Part shown: in pieces, positions 1-9,600 of the stretch
Numbering within the stretch: position 1 is the stretch's first letter
Layout of the letters: each line of letters starts with the position of its first letter
IMG/VR virus record: IMGVR_UViG_3300042344_000264
Location: 1-41,498 of that record
DNA: 41,498 bases
Strand: one strand, 5' to 3'
DNA from: a virus
Notes under the pieces: generated by a model
What the model saw: the letters and a program-made list of their open reading frames with translations, nothing else
Database searches by the model: none
Told to the model about the DNA's origin: nothing
Position numbers and translations under genes: made by a program

Positions 1-666
1 CTCCAGCCCGCGAGCCGGGTGTGGCGTTTAACTTGATTCAGCGCGTCGAAGCAAGCCATGCAGCCTACTTTGGCACACTGAATGGACAAGTTGATCCTCG
101 AAAGACGCAGTTGTCTCAACAGATGATGGTCAACACTTGGCTGCTAACTTGGCGTACAATCTTTAGGCAGATGTTCAGTCTGTGCTGTCAGTACATGTCG
201 CCTGCTGAGATACAGCGCATCACTGGCGGGCAGTTGCCGCAAAGCCTGTCTGAGATCCATAACGAGTTTGATCTTACGGTCAAGTTTGACGTGATGGATT
301 TAGACAAGGATTACATTGCACAGAAGATCGACTTCCTTACCAAGGTCGCTCAACTCGACACTGGTGGAGTTTTAAACAGGAACAAGCTCACCGAGATGAT
401 GATTCAGGCGATCGCTCCAGAGGTGGCGAAAGACTTGATCCTCAATCCTCAGGACGCAAGCAAGCAGATGTTTAAGGACGTGCAGTCCGACATCGGCAAC
501 ATGCTACTTGGCAACGAAGCCCTGTACCAAGAGAACGATCCTACGGCGCAGACCAAGTTGCAGTACACACAGCAGATCATGCAGTCCAACCCCAAGGCTC
601 AAGCTGCGCTGCAACAAGATGAGAACTTCAAGGCGCTGTTTGATAACTACGTCAAGAGTTTGCAAA
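1..666. repeat. Terminal redundancy, left copy
   Basis: Bases 1-666 align without gaps to 40833-41498 (constant offset 40832). By eye there are roughly 30-35 substitutions. All that can be scored are silent, mostly third-codon changes plus a leucine TTA/CTG change. Bases 3-110 and 540-666 are identical between copies. This is assembly or genome closure with strain variation, not two separate genes. Confidence 0.9.
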
Positions 667-743
667 TGTCGATTATGCAACAGCAAAACGCGCAGATTGG
701 CCGGATTGGCGTAACTCCTGTAGCACAGCAGGCGCAACAGTAA
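1..743 (+). CDS. Portal protein, C-terminal part (5' truncated by window edge)
   Basis: This is the last 247 or so codons of the portal gene, read in the frame whose codons begin at base 3 and ending at TAA 741-743. Bases 1-666 repeat the same coding region found at 40833-41498 at the right end, where the gene is open from ATG 39458. Joining the two gives a protein of about 705 residues, a normal size for a podovirus portal. The portal ring sits at one capsid vertex, where it serves as the DNA channel and docks the terminase. This piece is helical and ends in a glutamine-rich tail (residues such as MQQQNAQ), typical of the portal barrel and C-terminus. GTG at 21 is not a real start; it is an internal valine codon. 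The capsid genes follow directly. Confidence 0.85.
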   Translation, partial: PAREPGVAFNLIQRVEASHAAYFGTLNGQVDPRKTQLSQQMMVNTWLLTWRTIFRQMFSLCCQYMSPAEIQRITGGQLPQSLSEIHNEFDLTVKFDVMDLDKDYIAQKIDFLTKVAQLDTGGVLNRNKLTEMMIQAIAPEVAKDLILNPQDASKQMFKDVQSDIGNMLLGNEALYQENDPTAQTKLQYTQQIMQSNPKAQAALQQDENFKALFDNYVKSLQMSIMQQQNAQIGRIGVTPVAQQAQQ

Positions 744-744
744 T

Positions 745-996
745 ATGACGGAAAATCAAAAGGCGGCCTTTGGCTTTTCAGGGAAAAACATTGTTTGGTC
801 AGAAATTTGTGAACTTATTCAGCAGCTACAAGAGCAGCATTGGATGATTGCCATAAGTAAAGACTGCAAAGGAGAAGACAGAATACATACAGCAGGGCAA
901 GCTGATGGGATTAATTTAGTTTTGAGCACACTTATTGAATTAAGAAAACAAGCTAGACAATTAAATGGCTTGACTCCTGAAGAAGATTTGGCATAA
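745..996 (+). CDS. Small hypothetical protein between portal and scaffold
   Basis: Eighty-three residues beginning MTENQKAAFG, starting one base after the portal stop, so probably translated from the same message. The middle is helical and amphipathic (EICELIQQLQEQ, LSTLIELRKQAR). I do not recognise a family. Its position between portal and scaffold suggests a small virion assembly or late protein, but nothing in the sequence proves this. Codon usage is AT-richer than in the portal. No Shine-Dalgarno is seen apart from the translational coupling. Confidence 0.6.
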   Translation: MTENQKAAFGFSGKNIVWSEICELIQQLQEQHWMIAISKDCKGEDRIHTAGQADGINLVLSTLIELRKQARQLNGLTPEEDLA

Positions 997-1060
997 AGCC
1001 ACTAACGGGCCTTCCAGCGTTACTGGATTGATTAAATAAAGGGCTTGCTACCGTTATAGC

Positions 1061-2056
1061 ATGAATAACACAAATACACAGCCTGACGCCGGGAGTCAGG
1101 AGGCAGAAAGTACACCCGTTGCAAATAACCTCGGAAGGGTTGACGAGCACAGCCTAGCTGATTTCGTTAAATCCAATTTCCTAAACGAGGAGGAGGCGGC
1201 TCCAGCCAAAGAGGAGCAGGCAAAGGCTGACGTAGACACTGAGGAGCCAATTACGGACTCGGAAGTGGAAGCTGAAGCGGAAGCCGATCAGTCCACCGAT
1301 GAAGAAGGTGAGCCTGAAGAGAGTTCTTTGAGCCGAGGCGTCCAGAAGCGTATCAACAAATTAGTTGCTGCGAAGAAAGCCGCTCAGGCACAACTTGAAG
1401 AGAGAGAAGCCAGATTAGCGCAGATGGAGCGCGAGATGCAGGCGTTAAAGTCTGTTCCGCAAACCAGTGCGCCAACCGTATCTGACGCTATTGAGGCGCT
1501 TAGTTCCGTTCAGGAAGTAAACGCTGAATTTCAGCGAGCATTATATGTGTTGGATTGGTGCGAAGATAATCCAGATGGCGGTGTAATTACTGATCCGCAA
1601 GGTAATCAGGTTGAATTAGACAACCATCAGGTTCGCGACATGAGAAAGCTGGCTAGACGTAGAAAGGAAATTGAGTTGCCAGCAAGGCTTCAATATTTGA
1701 ACCAAAAGTCTCAAATTGAGCCAGTGCTGACAGCTAAACATCCTTGGATGCGTAAGCCGGAAAGCGAAGAATACAGGGTAGCGCAGCAAGTATTGCGTGA
1801 TTTTCCTGAAGTAAAGCGCCGCCCGGACCACATGCATCTGGTTGCCGCATTGATTGAGGGACTGAAGGTATTTGCAGAACGAGATTCTGGAAAGGCCAAA
1901 GTCGCGCCAATTAAGCGAGCGCCAGCACAGCCAAGCGTCAAAGCTCCTCCTAAAGTTGATAAGGATGAATCTTCTAAAGCACAAAAGTCCTTTCTTAAGG
2001 ATACTTCAAGCAGAGATGGATTGAGTGACCTAGTAAAAGCAATGGGGTTTGTGTAA
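1061..2056 (+). CDS. Capsid scaffolding protein (putative)
   Basis: 331 residues placed between portal and major capsid protein, where tailed phages keep their scaffold. Residues 1-95 are very acidic and disordered (runs of Glu, Asp, Ala). Residues about 100-135 form a charged coiled coil (RINKLVAAKKAAQAQLEERE). The C-terminal part is lysine-rich (residues about 275-320) and ends in a short helix, LSDLVKAMGFV, a layout typical of scaffolds whose basic C-terminus binds coat protein. Homology could not be tested. ATG 1061 is the first start in frame, without a clear ribosome site. Third-base composition shifts from GC-rich to AT-rich around 1500. Function is inferred from place and composition. 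Confidence 0.7.
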   Translation: MNNTNTQPDAGSQEAESTPVANNLGRVDEHSLADFVKSNFLNEEEAAPAKEEQAKADVDTEEPITDSEVEAEAEADQSTDEEGEPEESSLSRGVQKRINKLVAAKKAAQAQLEEREARLAQMEREMQALKSVPQTSAPTVSDAIEALSSVQEVNAEFQRALYVLDWCEDNPDGGVITDPQGNQVELDNHQVRDMRKLARRRKEIELPARLQYLNQKSQIEPVLTAKHPWMRKPESEEYRVAQQVLRDFPEVKRRPDHMHLVAALIEGLKVFAERDSGKAKVAPIKRAPAQPSVKAPPKVDKDESSKAQKSFLKDTSSRDGLSDLVKAMGFV

Positions 2057-2099
2057 GCCCCAATTTAACTCAGTAACTTAACTCAACTTATTTAGTATT

Positions 2100-3152
2100 A
2101 TGGCACTTCTAACTGAACCTAATCTTAGTGGTCGCGGTAAACGCGAAGATCTGATGGACATGATTGCGCTTGTCGATGCAAAAGACACGCCGTTCACGTC
2201 TATGGCTCGTAAAGGCAGCAAGCCCGGGAATATGTATTTCCGCTGGCAGGCTGATAGCAATCCTGCGCCTCAAGTAGGCGGCACGGTTGACGGCACGGAC
2301 GTTAGCGCATACACCAACTGGGACGTGGGATACCGCGCCGAATTGGCAAACTACGCGCAGGTGTTCCGTATGCCTGCTGTCCGTGTGTCTAAGCTGTCTA
2401 CTGACATTGCCCAAGTGGCTGGTGTCCGTGATGAGCTGGCATACAACGTTAGCAAGTCTATCCTTCAGGCTAAACGCTCGATTGAGACGACTCTCTGCTC
2501 GAACCAGACTGCACAGCAGGATAACGGATCTGTTCCTTACCTCACGGCAGGGATTCAGACCTGGATCAGCACTACTGGTACTGGCACCCCAACTCCCGGC
2601 GACATCCCTTCGCAGTTTCGTACTCCTACGGACTCGATCTTGACTGGAGCAGCCAGCAGTTTGACCGACGTGGATGTGCAGGGTTTGCTTAAGAGTATCT
2701 ACAATCAGACTGGTCAGTACCGCTCGTTCGACGCCATTGTTGGCACCGACCTGAAGCGTGCATTCACCAGCCTGCTTGGCACAACTCAGTTGACTACGAC
2801 CTCCACTGCTGGAGTTCTTGGTGCAGGCGCAACGAAGGTGCAGACCTTCCAGCGCGATGCTGCTGCTGAGACGTACATCCAGTCCGTGGACGTGTTCCAG
2901 GGTGACTTTGGTACGGTCAAGCTGCACCCCACGGTGTTCCTTGGCACGATTAGCTCTGGTACATGGACTGTCACCCCGTACAAAGGTCTTGTCCTGAACA
3001 TGGACTTGATCGAAGTTCGCTACGGTGGAAACGTCGCCGCTGTGCAGTCACTGCCTGACTTCGGTGGCGGTCCTGCTCGCGTCGTAGAAGCCGTCTGCGG
3101 TCTAGTTGTTGGGAACCCATTGGGTCTTGGCAAGTTTGACTTCAGCTCGTAG
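2100..3152 (+). CDS. Major capsid protein, SU10/DUF5309-like HK97 fold
   Basis: 350 residues. The N-terminal stretch GRGKREDLMDMIALVDAKDT-PF, the following WQAD segment, the NYAQVFR and VRDELAYNVSKSI helices and the late LVLNMDLIEVRYGG segment match the pattern of the DUF5309/SU10 major capsid family, whose members have similar length. In that family the protein adopts the HK97 fold and forms the icosahedral shell. It follows the scaffold after a 43-base AT-rich gap without a Shine-Dalgarno. It is followed by a long structured intergenic region, consistent with high separate expression. The family assignment is from recognised pattern, not a search. Confidence 0.88.
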   Translation: MALLTEPNLSGRGKREDLMDMIALVDAKDTPFTSMARKGSKPGNMYFRWQADSNPAPQVGGTVDGTDVSAYTNWDVGYRAELANYAQVFRMPAVRVSKLSTDIAQVAGVRDELAYNVSKSILQAKRSIETTLCSNQTAQQDNGSVPYLTAGIQTWISTTGTGTPTPGDIPSQFRTPTDSILTGAASSLTDVDVQGLLKSIYNQTGQYRSFDAIVGTDLKRAFTSLLGTTQLTTTSTAGVLGAGATKVQTFQRDAAAETYIQSVDVFQGDFGTVKLHPTVFLGTISSGTWTVTPYKGLVLNMDLIEVRYGGNVAAVQSLPDFGGGPARVVEAVCGLVVGNPLGLGKFDFSS

Positions 3153-3340
3153 GCTTAGTATATGTGACCGTTCCCGCAGTATACTAGGACGGATCGAACG
3201 CCGGAAGCCCGCTAGGCGTGACACTCTGGAGAGACAGGGACAATTTTGCGACACCTGCCATTCTGTGTAACGGAATGCATGGTCTGGGAATTCCCGGACG
3301 GCGAGTGGTGTGACTGTTCGGAGAGTGAGAACACCATTTT
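3153..3340 (+). promoter_or_regulatory. Structured intergenic leader with repeated GTGACACT/GAGAGAC element
   Basis: This 188-base gap after the capsid gene has no ORF and several hairpins. TAGTATA 3156-3162 pairs with TATACTA 3180-3186. ACGCC 3198-3202 pairs with GGCGT 3215-3219, running into GTGACACT 3218-3225 and GAGAGAC 3229-3235. The block TTTTGCGACACCTGCC (3244-3259) recurs almost exactly at 27097-27112. A last hairpin pairs GGTGT near 3306 with ACACC just before the ATG at 3341. It lacks a terminator T-tract, so a cis-acting RNA leader or processing region is more likely than a simple terminator. Its role is unknown. Confidence 0.55.
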
Positions 3341-3688
3341 ATGATTGATATCGACCCTAGTCTAATTCCTGCAATGGAAACAGAGTTTCGTCGCGGCTGG
3401 CAAATGAATCGTATTCAGGCGGAGATTGATTCCAAGAACTCTGCCAAGTTTACAAAGATGCGCCACAAGTCGATTGACGGCATTGGCCAGAAGGTTGGCA
3501 GCATTCCTGGGCAAGCGTACCACTTTTGGGGACATAAACTCGGATACCAATGCTGGGATGACGAAAAGTTTCTTGCTGAATTCTGGAGAGATAATCCTCA
3601 GTGCAAAGTTAATTCTGGCGGCACAAAAGAAATTAGTGTAGGTTGGGTTCCATCCACTAACGTAAGATCCCGTACTGTCTACGCATGA
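3341..3688 (+). CDS. Hypothetical head or connector protein
   Basis: 115 residues starting MIDIDPSLIP. The middle (GQAYHFWGHKLGYQCWDDEKF) is rich in aromatics and looks like a compact soluble domain. The start at 3341 follows an AT-rich TTTT leader and the structured intergenic region. Its stop overlaps the next start by four bases (ATGA at 3685). I do not recognise a family. The gene lies just after the capsid gene and is coupled to a probable head-tail protein, so a structural or capsid-associated role is likely but inferred. Confidence 0.65.
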   Translation: MIDIDPSLIPAMETEFRRGWQMNRIQAEIDSKNSAKFTKMRHKSIDGIGQKVGSIPGQAYHFWGHKLGYQCWDDEKFLAEFWRDNPQCKVNSGGTKEISVGWVPSTNVRSRTVYA

Positions 3689-4896
3689 AAGCTGTTCCAT
3701 TTAGCGACATCTTGTCTGAAGTTTGCCAATTAATTGGATTGGACAAAAGCACGCTAAATAACAAGAGTTTTAACTCTATTCGAGATTTTACGTCCCGCAG
3801 AATAGGAACAATATGGGATCGCGAAGAATGGCCGGATACAAATAGGTTTATTAAAACTTTTCCAGGCAATCCTATTTTATTAAATGCTTTAGTTGATTTT
3901 CCAGCAATACAGACAGAAACAGAAGACGATCTTCTTGCTCAAAATAATTCTCCATTGTGGGTGCAGGCTAGTGATAACACGCAGCAATTAGAACTCAAGT
4001 TAGACACTAATTTTCCAAGAGTTTACCTCGCTGATTTTTCTGGAGACGCTTACAGGCTTGGAACTATCGTTAAGTCTCAAATAGAAATTCAGAACCCGTT
4101 TTATTACACCTATAACGGGGAAACCAAAAGCATAGCTGACATTAAAGAAATGTCTTCCTATGCCACTTTGACTGATACAATTGGAGAATATATTTCTTCT
4201 GTTTTTATAGTTTTGCCTTATGGAAGCGTTTTAAGTTTTCCTTCAGTTTATGAAGGGGCAAATGGAAAGCTTACAAGCACGATTACGTTCGACAAAAACC
4301 CACAGCGCCTTGTTCAAATGCCAACAGGATCCTTGCAGGGACTTGCGGCTTGGCAGCGAGATCCACGGCTAACCACACGAGTTGTGCCTGTAGACTTCAC
4401 TGTGGAGGATATAGACGACATTCCGTCTACTACAAAAACTGTAGATGTCACTTATCTTCGCTTTTTGCAGAATGGAGAAAAACACATACAGTACAGACTT
4501 GATGCTCCAAGGTTGACTGGCAATCAATTTGAAAACGCAATTGCTTACGCTGTTGGTTCTCAAGTCTATTACGACACGCTTCAATTTTCTTCAGCATACG
4601 AACCAACAAATGCAGGACGCGGGACTAAGGCTAACTTCTGGAACTCTGTAGTTGCTTCAAGTTCTGTTGCTCCAGCAGATCCGCCTAATCAGTACTGGGA
4701 GGTTGTTGCGATTCCATACAGGTTTAAGGACTTCTTGGTAAACGGCGTTAGCTCAGACTTTTTAAAGTCAGAAGGAAGAACGGATGAAGCAGTTGTTTTT
4801 GACCAAATTGCTGAGATGGCCGTACAGCAGCAGATTGATGTTCTTATTCGCCAGCAGGGTCAAGTTCAGAAAATAAACATGGCCTACACATACTAA
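3685..4896 (+). CDS. Probable head-tail connector / tail adaptor protein
   Basis: 403 residues, mostly predicted beta-rich after an N-terminal helical region (ILSEVCQLIGLDKSTLNNKS). This mixed layout, and its place after the capsid gene and before the fibres, suit a head-tail adaptor or tail tube-like protein of podoviruses. No catalytic motif is visible. The C-terminal region (DEAVVFDQIAEMAVQQQIDVL) is helical. It overlaps the preceding gene by four bases (ATGA) and is followed two bases later by the next start, so it sits in a tightly packed late operon. Codon usage is strongly AT-ending. The exact connector type cannot be decided from the sequence. Confidence 0.6.
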   Translation: MKAVPFSDILSEVCQLIGLDKSTLNNKSFNSIRDFTSRRIGTIWDREEWPDTNRFIKTFPGNPILLNALVDFPAIQTETEDDLLAQNNSPLWVQASDNTQQLELKLDTNFPRVYLADFSGDAYRLGTIVKSQIEIQNPFYYTYNGETKSIADIKEMSSYATLTDTIGEYISSVFIVLPYGSVLSFPSVYEGANGKLTSTITFDKNPQRLVQMPTGSLQGLAAWQRDPRLTTRVVPVDFTVEDIDDIPSTTKTVDVTYLRFLQNGEKHIQYRLDAPRLTGNQFENAIAYAVGSQVYYDTLQFSSAYEPTNAGRGTKANFWNSVVASSSVAPADPPNQYWEVVAIPYRFKDFLVNGVSSDFLKSEGRTDEAVVFDQIAEMAVQQQIDVLIRQQGQVQKINMAYTY

Positions 4897-4898
4897 GT

Positions 4899-5108
4899 AT
4901 GATTGGAAAATTTCTCATCAAAAGAAACGGCACGCCAGCAGCTCCTGGAGCAAAGATTGTTTCGCGTATAAGCGTGAATGGAAGCAAGGAAACTTTTAAG
5001 TTTCGCAAACAAGCCGTCATTCCTGGTCCAGTTACTACATATAGAGTATTGACTGAAGCCGGAAATTATCTTAACAACGAAGAAAGCAAGCGTATCACCA
5101 CAGGTTAA
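4899..5108 (+). CDS. Small basic hypothetical protein
   Basis: 69 residues, MIGKFLIKRNGT onward, with alternating hydrophobic and basic residues and a probable small beta fold. It is squeezed between the putative connector (2-base gap) and the first fibre gene (2-base gap). Small proteins at this place in related phages are usually minor structural proteins, but I do not recognise this one and give no function. Confidence 0.6.
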   Translation: MIGKFLIKRNGTPAAPGAKIVSRISVNGSKETFKFRKQAVIPGPVTTYRVLTEAGNYLNNEESKRITTG

Positions 5109-5110
5109 TT

Positions 5111-6649
5111 ATGGGCATTAGAATCACAGATTTAACTTCAGCGTCAACGGTCGCGCTCACCGACACGCTTGTTCTTGTCCAGAGTGGCACAACTAAAAAA
5201 TGCGATGTCTCGCAGGTAAAAACACTCAACGCTTCTGAGCTTACTAGCGGTACACTAGGAACTGCTAGGTTGCCTGTTGTCCCTGTAGCGAGTGGCGGAA
5301 CTGGATCGACCAGCGCGACGGCAGCTTTAGCGGCACTTAACGCACAACCTGCACTTACTTCTGCATCTCCACTTGCAATTTCAAATGGAGGAACTGGGGC
5401 AACCACAGCCGCTGCTGCGTTGTCTAATCTTGGTGGAGTTACATCAGAAAATGTGCCCGCTCTTGTGACTGCGCAGTTGTCTGCGTACACGCTCCTGACA
5501 ACGTCTGCGGCTTTTCAGAATAGCGCACAGGTCTTGGCGTTAGCATCCGAGCAAATCGCTGCAATTACTCCAGCTTCCATTGGAGCTTTAGCTACAAGTC
5601 AAGTTTCTGGATTTGCCACCACTACACAGATTGCGGGAATCGCTAACACGTCACAGCTAGCTGCGCTTCAAAACAGTGCGCAAGTAATGGCTTTGACTAC
5701 AGCTCAACTTAATGCAATTAGCATTAACTCTGGCAGTGGCTTAACTGGCGGCGGAACAATTGCTCAAAGTCGCACAATTGCGCTTCAGACTTCTGGAGTT
5801 GTTTCAAATGTTTACGGCAGCAATTCTACGATTCCAATTATAAGTGTAGATGCTTTTGGCCGAATTACGGCAGCTACTAGCGTTGGCGTGTCTAGTACTG
5901 CTGGCGGAACTGTGACATCTGTTGGGGCCACATCCAGCACGTTGGCTATCTCTAACAGCCCAATACTTGTTTCTGGAGCACTTCAAATTGATTTGGCAAC
6001 AACTGGCATTTCAGCGATTACAGTTGGATCCAGTACTCAGTGCCCCGTCATTACAGTTGACACATACGGTCGAGTCACTGCACTTACGACGACTGCAATT
6101 AATTCGCTTACCCCAAGCGGAGTTACTCCTGGAACCTACGGAACAGCATCGCAAATCCCTGCGCTTACTGTGGATCAGTTTGGTAGAGTTACCTCAGGCA
6201 CAAATAACTCAATTTCTTTAATTGGAGCAACGCTTTCGTCAATCAAAGAAAACATTACTGTAAGCGCGACTGCTGCTTCAGCTGCATCTATAATTCAATT
6301 TGATGCGGCAACGCAAAATGTATTGTATTACACGTTGCCAGCCACAGGAACGTTCAGATTAAACATACGAGGAAATTCGTCAACGACTTTAAGTGACTAC
6401 ATGTCAATTGGGCAGTCAATTCAAATTGCATTTTTGACTGAAACTGGCAATCCAACATACGGAATAAACCCAAGCGGCCCAATCACTATTGATGATAATT
6501 TTTTGGAATTTCCAGTAAAATGGGTTAATTCGACATTTCCAGTTCCTACTACAAATGCAATAAATGCGTATTTATTTACAATTATAAAAGTTGGAAATGG
6601 GGTTAGCGGGTGGAGAATGCTTGGTGAAATGATTTCTTACAAAGCGTAA
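5111..6649 (+). CDS. Tail fibre protein 1 (repetitive)
   Basis: 512 residues. The N-terminus (MGIRITDLTSASTVALTDTL) is the usual short domain of phage fibres that carry NGGTGAT-type repeats. The modules ASGGTGSTSATAALAALN and SNGGTGATTAAAALSNLGG lie near residues 60-110, followed by AQVLALASEQIAAITPASIG-type repeats and VDAFGRITAATSV-type repeats up to about residue 380. A non-repetitive C-terminal domain (about 390-512) has the profile of a beta-sandwich tip. The protein probably forms an elongated trimeric fibre for host attachment. It shares repeat types with the 1441-residue and 492-residue fibres. The start follows a TAATT leader without a Shine-Dalgarno. The host receptor cannot be inferred. 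Confidence 0.82.
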   Translation: MGIRITDLTSASTVALTDTLVLVQSGTTKKCDVSQVKTLNASELTSGTLGTARLPVVPVASGGTGSTSATAALAALNAQPALTSASPLAISNGGTGATTAAAALSNLGGVTSENVPALVTAQLSAYTLLTTSAAFQNSAQVLALASEQIAAITPASIGALATSQVSGFATTTQIAGIANTSQLAALQNSAQVMALTTAQLNAISINSGSGLTGGGTIAQSRTIALQTSGVVSNVYGSNSTIPIISVDAFGRITAATSVGVSSTAGGTVTSVGATSSTLAISNSPILVSGALQIDLATTGISAITVGSSTQCPVITVDTYGRVTALTTTAINSLTPSGVTPGTYGTASQIPALTVDQFGRVTSGTNNSISLIGATLSSIKENITVSATAASAASIIQFDAATQNVLYYTLPATGTFRLNIRGNSSTTLSDYMSIGQSIQIAFLTETGNPTYGINPSGPITIDDNFLEFPVKWVNSTFPVPTTNAINAYLFTIIKVGNGVSGWRMLGEMISYKA

Positions 6650-6672
6650 GTTTGGTTTAATTAGTTAATTGT

Positions 6673-9600
6673 ATGCCTGACATTAAAATTTCTGCTCTTC
6701 CTACAGCATCAATTGTAAACGATGCTGATATTGTTGTTTTAAACCAAGGTGGACAGACTAAGACTGCTACAAAGAGCTTGATTGTTGCGGGATTGGCAAA
6801 CACCACACAAGTATCTGCGCTTATTACGCAACAGATTGCCGGTATTACCCCAGCATCTATTGGAGCAGTTGCAACCAGCGATGTCATTGCCATCAGCAAC
6901 GGTGGAACCGGGGCAACCGACGCTGTCAGCGCGTTGACCAACCTTGGGGGGATTACTTCAGCTCAAGTGCCTGCGTTTGATACATCGCAGTTGTCTGCGT
7001 ATGTACAAAAGGCTGGGGGCACAATGGAAGGTCGCCTTATTATGGCGGCTACGACTGACCAAGCCAAGGCAAACATTGGTGGGGCTCTTGCTGGCGTTGC
7101 CGCTCCAGCGTCTTCAATTGCAGGCGACGTTTGGGTCAGCAACCAAAGTAAGCTGACATTTTCTCCATCTACAGGCACGGCAGTTACGCTCGCTGGGCTT
7201 TCTCAGCAAAATACATTTAATCAAACTCAAACAATTGGAGTTGGCGGAGCTGTAAGCTCGCTTGTGGTTAGTAACAACGGCACTGGCCGGGCTGCTACGT
7301 TTGCAGCCAACTCTACTGCCGCTGCCGTTACGATTACGCAGACTGGGACTGGCGCTGCACTTTCCGTGGACAGTAAGGGAATACTGTTCTACGACAACAC
7401 AACACAATCTGGCGCAACAAGTCACCTTGCGGTGGATTTAGCTGCAATCGTTAACCAGGCAGGAACATTAAACACTGGAGTAACGCCAAACACGTTTACA
7501 TACGCTACATTTGGTGGGGTTCAACTTGATGGAAATGCAATTGGAGTTGGAACCACAGCCATCTTTACGACTCAAGCTGATGCAAGGCAGAATGGGCCAT
7601 GGATTGTTACTCAAGCAAATAGTGGCAGCTCTGGATTTGTTTTAACTCGTCCAACCTGGTTTAGTGGAACAATCCGGCAAGGCGCAACAGTTAGCATTGG
7701 CACTGGCAATACAAGAAGTGGGTATATTTATAATGTAGGCAAAAGCACAAGCGGATTTGTTACAGTTGGAGCAGACAACATTGCTGTTTCAGTTTTAAAC
7801 TACAACCAAAACGCGCTTACGACTGCGCAAATTAGTGGGTTTGCAACTACCACTCAGCTTGGTGGGTATGCGACTACGTCACAAATTGTTGGAATTGCAA
7901 CCACGTCTCAACTTAGCGGGTTTGCCACAACTGAACAGCTTGATGGCTACGCAACAACGACTCAAATTAGCACGTTGCAGCCTGCGCTAACGTCTTCTGC
8001 ACCGTTAGCAATTAGCGGTGGTGGCACAGGCGCTACAACTGCTGTGGCTGCGTTAACAAGCCTTGGGGCTATGTCAGCAACACAGGCTGCTGGAGGCGAC
8101 TTGTCTGGCAACTTGCCAAACCCAACGGTGGCAAAACTGCAAGGCATCTCTGTCACAAACGTGACGCCGCTTGATGGTCAAGTATTGCAATACGACACGG
8201 CAACATCTTCTTGGGTGGCAGGGGCAGTGCCTAACGGTGGATCCGGCGGTGGAGGACAGATGTTCTTTTTCAACTACAATACTGCTGCTGATGCTCCGAC
8301 GACTGGGCTTCCCACAACGCCAACAATTGTTAAAGAACTGGGCCGCGTATCAGACACGACTGGAACTAGTTATACATCTGGTGATTTGCCTACAACTGGA
8401 TATGACTTAGTAGTCCATTTTGTCACTGATGTCCTAGACCCGAATATTACAGCCATCCCAGCTGGGCTGTTTGACTTCAACTTCTGGGCGTCCTCAACTG
8501 GAACTACGTCAAATGAGACAATCGTCCAGCTTAAGGTGTTCAAGTACGACGGAACAACTGCCACGCTAATTGCTACCTCGGATGATATTTCGATCTACGA
8601 CCCTGCAGTGTCTGCGCAGTACATTGCCTCTGTGGTTGTGCCACAGACAACTGTTGCGCTCAACGATCGTCTGTATATCCAGCTTTTGGCTAAAGGCACT
8701 ACAAACAATCGAACGATTACGTTTAATTTTGGTGCAACCAAGCCTTCGCACGTTCACACGACCATCCCTTCCGTGGGTGGCAGTGGCCTTGTAAAGGTCA
8801 TTAACGGCGTGTTCCAGTCTCCAGCATCGAAGCTGCTGAACGAAGACGTTGCGACTAACGCGGCTATCTCGCTAAGTAAGCTGGCAATGTCTGAGGTAAG
8901 CGTTCTTGCTGGAGATGGATTGACTGGCGGAGGCGACCTATCAACAAGCCGCACCATCGCACTGCAAACCACCGGGATCGCTGCTATCACCGCAGGCTCA
9001 TCTTCAGTAGTGCCAGTTATCACGACCAATATTTACGGTCAAATCACTGCGCTTACGACGGAAGCTATTCCAGCAGGCACATCTGGCACTGTAACCTCGA
9101 TTACAGCCGGCACGGGCCTTACAGGTGGCACCATCACCAGCGACGGGATTATTGCTCTTGAGACTGCTGGGCCGGGGGTGCTAACAAACGTAGGCTCTAG
9201 CGCAGCTGTGCCAGTCATCAGCGTAGATGCTTATGGCCGCATTAGCGCGCTTGAGACCGCTTCATTGTCTGGGCTTGGAACAGTAACAAGCATTGCGATG
9301 ACGAGCCAGGTGTCCGGGCTGTCATTTACGCCAACTAGCGCAATTACCAGCAATGGCACGTTCAACCTGACTGGTACGCTCGATGTTTCCAATGGCGGCA
9401 CAGGCGCAACTGACGCTCCATCGGCGTTGAACAACCTTGGTGGGATCACATCTGCGGCACTGAACGGCTACGCGGTCACTTCGCAGTTGGCTGCTTTTCA
9501 AAACAGTGCTCAAGTTCAGTCTTTGGCTTCTGCTCAGATTGCCGCTATTACGCCTGCGTCAATTGGGGCTGTGGCAACAAGTGACATTATTGGCATCAGT

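Noticed and set aside
2109-2927. Antisense 272-residue frame opposite the capsid gene
   Set aside because: It is a shadow of the capsid codons, with no start context and a protein-unlike composition.
3200-3260. Cobalamin riboswitch (GACACCTGCC resembling the B12 box)
   Set aside because: Only the last bases of the B12 box are similar; the other conserved parts of the riboswitch core are missing and the downstream gene is a phage structural-type gene.
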